Assembly: GCF_029227915.1 (NCBI RefSeq)
Contig: NC_079884.1
Location: 3,534,001-3,598,000, forward strand
Direction: 5' to 3'
DNA length: 64,000 nt
Source: Hydractinia symbiolongicarpus
Lineage: Eukaryota; Cnidaria; Hydrozoa; Anthoathecata; Hydractiniidae
Shown here: piece by piece, positions 57,565 to 64,000 of the stretch
Layout of the letters: each line of letters starts with the position of its first letter
How positions within the stretch are numbered: the stretch's first letter is position 1
Translations under genes and position numbers: made by a program
The notes under the pieces: model-generated
What the model was told of the DNA's origin: nothing
Database searches by the model: none
Seen by the model: only the letters and a program-made list of their open reading frames with translations

Positions 57565-59858
57565 AGAACCACCTCATTATCTGCCTGTAAAAAAATCTTC
57601 AGCCAAGCAGACTTCGATTTCTTGTTGAAACGCCCAGTTTGGTCACACCCTGTGAACGTATGAAAACCAAGATTAGCTTTCGCGTGTACTGCACCAAGGG
57701 CTTCAAAGCAATTACGAATATCAATATCACGTAGAGTAGAACCTCGCCCTGTTCTAAAAATGGTATTTATTGGTAACATCTCATAGTAGTAAATTAGCAG
57801 TAGAAACACGTCAGTATCCGGAGAGTAAACAATACAACTGGTGAAAGGAGATTGTTGTGCAACATCCATAGCATTATATATAAGTGCTGTGTCAGCTTCT
57901 TCGTGGTCGTGTATTCTGCAATCAACAAAATTTGATTCCATTTTAGTATCATAAGTCACTATATACCGAATATGCCATGATGAAAGAGCCTCCATCACTT
58001 TCTTTGCCAGGTAGATGGTTAAAGCTTGCTTTGTATCAATGTGGGAAAGAAATTGCTTGAGACTAATAGATGAAATATTGGTGTTGTCTGATACTTTGTA
58101 TCGAACTTCATTACCAGATGTACGATGCTTTCTTGTCCGTGCTTTCAAGGAGTTTTCTATATAGCGATCAAATACCAATCGTATTTCATCACATCCTCTT
58201 GAAATTTGTAGTACACGTTCTGTGAAAGCTGATGCGAAATCCTAAAAAATTAACAGAGTATTTCACAAGTGCGTCAGAAAATTACGTAAGATAGTGATAA
58301 ATTGAATACATACCTTGCATGTTTTAACTGCCGGTGTTTTTGGAGTTTGATTCACAACAGCCATTCCATCTATAATGATTACTACTTTGTCCTTTGCTGG
58401 CTAATTCCTCTATACCGTGAATCAATTTTGATTTGTCTAAACAAGCCAATGGAATTCCATCAGCACTGAACAAGGCCTTTGGTACAACAGAAAACTCAAA
58501 GTTGCCAATACAGTGCTCCAAATCCAACTCGGGACGTTTCCGTGCAGTGATTAAAAATCTTGATAGTAGCGTTTTTCCTCTTTTAGTTGTATAACTTTAT
58601 CCCCTACTCTCTTTTTGATAGATTTTCCAAGATCTTTGAAAGTTACTATTTTCACTTTTTTTAACGGTACCCATATCGATTTTGTTCCTTTTATCCTCTC
58701 CGTGACAAATTCTTCATAACATTTTGAGCCAATATCAGCATGTTGAAGTATTTGTGAATTGTGAAGAACAGCTTTTGAAACAAAATTAAATACACAATCG
58801 GATTGTCGGAAGTTGACATCGAAGTCATCCATGGTACAAAGCAATTTATTGACGTTAGAAGCTATCCTGCTACATGTTGAGCCACTCAATTGGTAGTGTT
58901 GCTTTCTTTGATCAACATTGACATTTTGTATATCACAAAACTCTTTCGATAATGATGCAAGTATAGGAGAAACAAGGCAAAATCTGTTCAATGTTGATGG
59001 TTGTTGTAACAGTCCTTTAATGCCTCCAGTGACCTTCATTACCTTATTCTCCTGCTCCATTGCGTGATCGGACCCAATGGCAGTGAATGGTATATTGGTT
59101 TTGGCAATTGCGAAATTCTCTTTCAAGTAGGACCAGGTCTTCATGTCTGTTTCTTCTAAATTCTTCATGTCTGCCAGATACAAAGGTGTTAATCGGGCGT
59201 AATTAATTTGATTGTGGGCGAAAAAATATTTCACTAAACCACTCAAAGAGACAAGATGTAATTCCCAAAGTCCTTGTCGCATAGCACGAACGAAAAGCAG
59301 AAGTGATTCATACATTTTCATGAAATTTCGCAAAAACAGAGATTGATGATCCATAGCCTTGTCTAATTGAGAAAACTTTTCAAAAATCCCAATTCTCTCA
59401 CAAAGTTCCATCAACTGTTTGTGTTGCTCCTTACATTCAACTTTGTCAGAACATTTTATGTTTAAGAATTCTTCCCTTGCAACTCGAACATCACACATAA
59501 AATTTGTAACAATCAGAATGGTATGAAGACTTTCCTTCAACAAGCTGTACAATATCATATGACTTCAGTTTTTCCCAACAATCTAGATACTTCGAATCAC
59601 CACAACTAACTCTTTCCTCCAGACATGATAATAACTTTTTCAAATACTGCTCTTTTGGGTTGCCAACATTCTAAACAAAATACGACATCTTGGTCAAAGT
59701 ATCAAACAAAAATCTTTCTCTCAAAACTCTCAGAACTCAGAACAAGAATGGGAAAAAATGTTTAAGTAAGGCGGTACCTTTTTTGATGTATCTTTCTGAC
59801 ACACTATACATTTCCCAAAATCCAGCACATTTATTGTTTTTACACAGTTAACATCCAT
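57565..59858 (-). pseudogene. Cargo gene: multicopy invertebrate protein with PIN/FEN-like signatures
   Basis: Three minus-strand exons can be read: 59778-59858 (MDVNCVKTINVLDFGKCIVC, a possible zinc knuckle), 58314-59670 and 57565-58241, with good donors and acceptors. Motifs in order are GLWELHLVSLSGLVKYFFAH, NYARLTPLYL, EFSVVPKALFSADG, VVIIIDGMAVVNQ, LVFDRYIENSLKARTRKHRT, DHEEADTALIYNA, SPDTDVFLLLI and GFHTFTGCDQTGRF. I recall this signature set from large uncharacterised families in cnidarians and other invertebrates. The spaced acidic residues suggest a PIN/FEN-type nuclease fold, an inference. One frameshift lies in the N-terminal part of exon 2, with others near 58575 (A tract) and 58400. 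The C-terminus is cut at 57565, where transposon sequence takes over. Dead or mis-sequenced. Confidence 0.72.
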
Positions 59859-60632
59859 TTTAATTCGGTCTATTCGGTCTATTCATTTTATTAATATGCA
59901 TGTATGTCTATACTATAAACTTCACATTACACTTTACTAACACTTCGAAATTAAACAGTCTAGCTATGAAATTGAACAATAGAATGTTTTCTAGAAATAG
60001 AACATTCGAATTCTATGTCTATGTCTATGAAATCGAACAATTATAAAACAAAACTTGTTATTATACTGATACTAATACATACAAAATGTCTAATTGAAAT
60101 TCGCTACTTGCTTTTCAAAACTAAAGTAAACAACTAAACACGTGCTTTGGTCTGTAAATTACTGGTCTGTAAATTATCCCTTGAAGTGATTTAAACAATA
60201 AATTTTGATCAAACAGAAAGACATTAGCATGACCCAATACCATACTAAAATTCAACAAAAAAACTTCGCTATTGAGCAGGTTATAGTCATTTTTGTGCCG
60301 GGTCAGTAAATTACCGGTCTGTAATTTGTACAAAGTTTGAATAGTAATATCTTTCGAACGTTACGTTTTGAAGACATGGTTCTTACATTTTTTTTTGATC
60401 CACTCGATCTCCTCTTTCCAACGATATATAATATGACATATAAATGTGAAATTATTTTTTTGCTGACTGTAAAAGTGATGACGTCATCTAATTTAATCCG
60501 ATGGAACAAAAAATTTTGCCACCCATATTTTTTTGGTAATTTGGGACCTAAGGAACAACCTTAAATCAAAAAATCACTTTTAACACACATGTGCACACGA
60601 AGCTTTATATCAGAACATAGCAGCCCTCACTA
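59859..60632. other. 5' flank of the cargo gene inside the composite transposon
   Basis: No gene. The phrase GGTCTGTAAATTA occurs twice at about 60152-60177, with a looser copy near 60318. These might be ends of the element that carried the cargo gene, but no inverted pair is convincing. Confidence 0.35.
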
Positions 60633-60950
60633 ATACTTACACATTATAAAATACCCTGACTGTAAAGGAACTGGGGAAAGATCATTAAAAAAAGCAACCG
60701 AACTTTTATGCGTTTTAACAATTTGTCGTCATTCTCTTCATCTTGGCGTTATGGCTTATATGGCAGGTGTTGGTAAAAGCACAATGTATAGGATATTTGT
60801 TGGATGGCTTGTTTTTTAAGAAACACTTTCAATGACTGTCTTTATAATGTTCCAGACCAAATCATTTCTTTGAATTAAAAAGTAATTGGCAGATTTTGTT
60901 TCTGGATGATAAGACATGAGGATACAAAATTTGGATTCAGTGCAAACTAG
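60633..60950 (+). repeat. 318-bp direct repeat, right copy
   Basis: Second copy of 57218-57535, joined on its right to the truncated C-terminus of the YqaJ gene at 60950/60951. It carries the same transposase helix-turn-helix segment with one in-frame stop after GWLVF. Confidence 0.93.
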
Positions 60951-62527
60951 TTGTAATTGTGCTTGAATAAATAATCTGGACATTTTGTTAAATTTTCCAG
61001 GGGTCCCTTGGAATTAGCTGCTCTAGTTTTAATTTCTAACAAAATTCCAGAAGACACTAATCCATCTAGGCTGGATCCATACAGGTTATCATGTGGATGA
61101 TTAAAAAACCCACACGTAACAGCTTTACAACCTGGGCGATCACAAAAAAACGACAATGCTTCTGGTTCATACTGATGACCACGCTTAAAGTTTATAAAAT
61201 TACTACTAAAGATGTCTTTCTCCTGTAAAACTCCATTTATTAGATGATAATAAAGTTCAAATTTTTTTGCACCATAAATTCCAATCAGAGATGGTAAACG
61301 GCTACCGGTGATTTTACCCTTCCTTAGATTTTGCCACTCTTCTGTATTTTGTTGAACTGGAAGATAATTAAGGTTTTTATTAGGGTCATTTGGGAACATA
61401 TTTCTTAGATCAATGTTGATTATTTTTAAATTAGAATTAACGTCACAAGAAATATCATCTAGTAGGAAGTGTGTTGCAATATCAGAAGTTGTAGTATTTA
61501 CATTATTCTGAGGATTTTCTTTTTGTTTTTCCAAAATTATTCTGGAGATGTTTTATTTAATATTTTTAAGTTTTGACGGTTCAATTTTTATTTCATTGTA
61601 ATCTATAGTTGAATTTTGTTTGCAGTAATCATGATAAGCTAGTGAAAGTGCTGCCTTGGTTGTAAATCGAAATGACAAATGTTCTCCAAGAGATGTTTTT
61701 AGAGATTTATTTTTTGACAAAACCTCATAGCAATGTCGTTCGAACGGTTTTTTAACCTTTTTTATTTCCAAAAGCATATCTGATTTCATTTGTAGCACAT
61801 CTCTTTTAAACCTGGAGTTTTCTGGGTCAGCTGGAGTGATTTTAGCATCAGTTACATTGTTTGAGGTTCCAACTCTGGCTGAGGTTAACTTTATTTTTCG
61901 TAACGGCATCATAGGTATAGAGCCTTTTCTTGTTCTGCGATGCCATTTCTGCAGTTGCTCAGTGCAAGATAGAGCCAAAATTTTTTCCTTTGTTTCGTGA
62001 AAGTTTTTTAAATAGAGAAGCAAGGCCAATGTATGGCAACATAAGCCACTTACACCAACAGGACATTCACAGTAGGCTTTAACTGGAAAATTACTACTAA
62101 ATAGAATAACTGTAGGTCTTGTTAATTCACCATATGATTTTTTAACAAGAGCTCTAACAAATACATTATTATCACCTGCAACATGTGTTTTTACTGAAAC
62201 TATTTTCCTGCTAGTCAACATAGCATAAGCTTTCTGTTGCTGACCTAAACTACCTTCTCTTTTTCTAGAACTATATTCTTTAAATATCGATGCTGTAACT
62301 ATTGGATACAATTCCTCTTTAGGACACCAGGGAGCTGAAATGGGAGGGATAAGATTGGGATCTAATGTTGTACCAAAACTAAAATTTCTTTCTCGTTTGA
62401 CTCTCAATTTTTCCGCAAGTGATGGGTATAATTTGAATCGATTAACACGCATATTAAGCTCTTGTATTGTTCCTCCTGTGGACAGGCCACGTTCCATAAG
62501 CCATTGTACACAATCTTTCTTTTCCAT
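60947..62527 (-). pseudogene. SAP/SWIM/YqaJ-nuclease transposon protein, one nonsense change
   Basis: The start at 62527 (MEKKDCVQWLMERG) is preferred to the Met 24 codons upstream because it opens the SAP-like motif. The SWIM finger YCECPVGVSGLCCHTLAL has the CxC...CxH metal ligands. The YqaJ-type PD-(D/E)XK nuclease follows (EEWQNLRKGKITGSRLPSLI; GHQYEPEALSFF; SLDGLVSSGILLEIKTRA), with the Glu, Asp and ExK catalytic positions all present. The frame is intact except for one in-frame TAA at 61553-61555, where the sister copy has AAA, and a truncated C-terminus at 60950. In ISL2EU elements such a nuclease is a second transposon protein of uncertain task. Confidence 0.87.
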
Positions 62528-62698
62528 TATTGCAAAAACAATACGTAAAATTGTTAAACAGCAAATAACTATAATATAATAACTTGGAAGTGTGTACAAA
62601 CGCTAGCTAAATGTTTACACTTTGCGGGAGTTCTGAAAATTTGTCCCTACAAGCCACTTCGCTCGGGCCCAGACCTGCGCGGTATGAAACTCCGTAAT

Positions 62699-63612
62699 AG
62701 CAACCGTGTTTAAATATGGTAGAATTAAATGTAAATAAACACGGAAAAAAGTAAACAAAACGCAAAACATAGGTTAACTTACTATTATTTGTAACCAACT
62801 ACAAGGTAGGAGCTTCGATAAATAACTACATTTAGCATAAACTTTGGTCCAAATCTAATTTTTTCGCCTTGCAAAAGACGAAGAGTAATTTTGGAAGAAG
62901 ATAGTAACAAAAAATTTATATTTTTTCTTGTTTTAAACGTTAACTTTATAAAAAGTATCTTTTTAAGAATGCCATGTTGTAGCTACAATAAAAACCTGTG
63001 ATGTTTACACGATATTCGATTTTAAAAATATATATTCTCAGTTCGAATGTACGTTCGACATATTTTCTGTCCTAAAATGCAGTACCCGGATGATAATCCA
63101 TATAATAACTGTTTATTTCGCGCAATACCTTTAAATAATGACCTCTGTCACGTATTCCCTCACAAGCTCGGGCGATACTTTGACGTCGGTCAATATTCTC
63201 CGGTATTGGCCTCATAAACATTTATTATAGGGTTAGTAACTTACATCAAACAGTTAACTTGTCTTTAGTAAAGGTGAGAAACTTCACTCTGTATTAAGGG
63301 TTTAATAAGTTTAATAAGTAATCTAATTCTCTCCCAAAATTACAAACTCATACAGTAACGCAGAAGTGGACAGATAAGGAGAACAAAATTTGAAATGTTC
63401 TGGGTTCCATTGGATTGGCTTAGACTTAGAGAACATCATTTACAAATACTCATTCCTACCACAAGCTTCTATCGAGAATACAGGGAAAGAATGCAGGGAA
63501 AAAAATCTTTTATATATGAGCTGTCCTTACATCCCAAAAAAATCAACCTCGTTCTCGCCTGTTATTTCTTTTTTATTTCTGATGACAGCAAGACAACATG
63601 GTCCTGGAGAAA
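62699..63612. other. 0.9 kb intergenic, nothing recognisable
   Basis: No supported gene. Overlapping short frames at 63390-63680 have no motif. Confidence 0.4.
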
Positions 63613-63649
63613 ACATCGTGACTATCCAAGACTTGGATAGTCACGATGT
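63613..63649. repeat. Perfect 37-bp hairpin, 18-bp arms
   Basis: ACATCGTGACTATCCAAG (63613-63630) and its exact reverse complement (63632-63649) are separated by one base. Its origin is unknown. Confidence 0.85.
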
Positions 63650-64000
63650 AATGATTTATCTCAACGAATCAAAATTTTGAATGTCACCTTTTCAAGATAA
63701 AAGAGCTCAGCATTTTATGTCACACGCACTTGCAGCGAGCTGTTTTTAGTTATGATTTGTGCTCCTGTATGCTGTTAATTGTTTTCAAAATGTATTAGTA
63801 TAAAATTCTGTTATTTAGGCTATTGTTTTCCTTAATATTCAAGCAATTACCTCTGTGAATTAACTAACTAAGTAGTTTTTCTAAAATGTTGTAGCTAGCT
63901 ACAAGAGGAAAAACATGTAGCTGGACTTACGAATACACTTTGTTATACTCTTTACGGTTTAAAGTGAAATCACTGGCTAGATATAACTATCTATATGGTT
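63650..64000. other. Right edge, nothing recognisable
   Basis: AT-rich, with GTAGCTAGCTACA near 63891. No gene seen. Confidence 0.4.

Larger units (their letters stand above)
56249..62696. mobile_element. Composite ISL2EU-like transposon with an internal cargo gene (6.4 kb)
   Basis: The termini TACGGAGTTTCATACCGCGC and GCGCGGTATGAAACTCCGTA are flanked by AT on both sides (56247-56248 and 62697-62698), the same ends and duplication as the copy at 39714-42421 but in opposite orientation. From left to right it holds a broken THAP transposase, a 318-bp transposase segment present twice (57218-57535 and 60633-60950), a foreign intron-containing gene between those two copies, and a nearly intact SAP/SWIM/YqaJ gene. 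Both outer ends look able to define one unit. It may equally be the fusion product of two deletion derivatives. Confidence 0.75.

Noticed and set aside
63390-63680. Two overlapping frames of 81 and 96 codons at the right edge
   Set aside because: They cross a perfect hairpin, disagree with each other and have no motif.

Overview
This is an AT-rich, intron-bearing animal genome window, most likely from a cnidarian. The case rests on a multi-exon Wnt co-receptor gene with canonical GT-AG introns and on a dense load of eukaryotic DNA transposons: PIF/Harbinger, pogo/Tigger, ISL2EU-like, Helitron and MITEs. The phylum is an inference; nothing in the sequence names the species. No tRNA, rRNA, bacterial operon or CRISPR array was found.

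Left part (1-16912). Positions 1-10990 are an unbroken tandem array of about 54 copies of a 202-203 bp satellite, with two recent higher-order duplications (1395 and 1825 bp). The array stops abruptly against coding sequence. The eight exons that follow (10983-16912) encode the C-terminal half of an LRP5/6 (arrow)-type Wnt co-receptor. In order they give the end of one YWTD propeller, an EGF module, a full YWTD propeller, an EGF module, three LDL-A modules, one transmembrane helix, and a cytoplasmic tail with proline-rich PPP(S/T)P motifs. The N-terminal half must lie left of the window, so the satellite appears to sit inside an intron of this gene.

Middle part (16913-39700). Mostly intergenic and transposon-rich. 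It holds a MITE with a perfect 9-bp target duplication, two non-autonomous Harbinger elements with transposase remnants, a short Helitron nested in another inverted-repeat element, and a TTCGCGAA-rich inverted-repeat element. Two pogo/Tigger elements are inserted at the exact centre of a palindrome. The most convincing host gene here is a secreted protein with an acidic repeat region followed by a cationic cysteine-rich C-terminus (32678-33355). Two further isolated exon candidates are on the minus strand (26790-26870 and 30957-31130).

Right part (39700-64000). Two related ISL2EU-like transposons (39714-42421 and 56249-62696) carry a THAP transposase remnant and a SAP/SWIM/YqaJ-nuclease gene in convergent orientation. 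The second copy is a composite. Between 318-bp direct repeats of its transposase it holds a separate intron-containing gene with HEEADT / SPDTDVF / GFHxFTGCD signatures. Between the two transposons lie an unrecognised single-exon membrane-anchored protein (43625-44833), pure (AT)n and (GAA)n tracts, an ACGCGT-bearing minisatellite, and a 2.5-kb Helitron followed directly by a 132-bp relative.

The host genes are independent units. The remainder is mobile DNA, in several cases nested, that records successive insertions.
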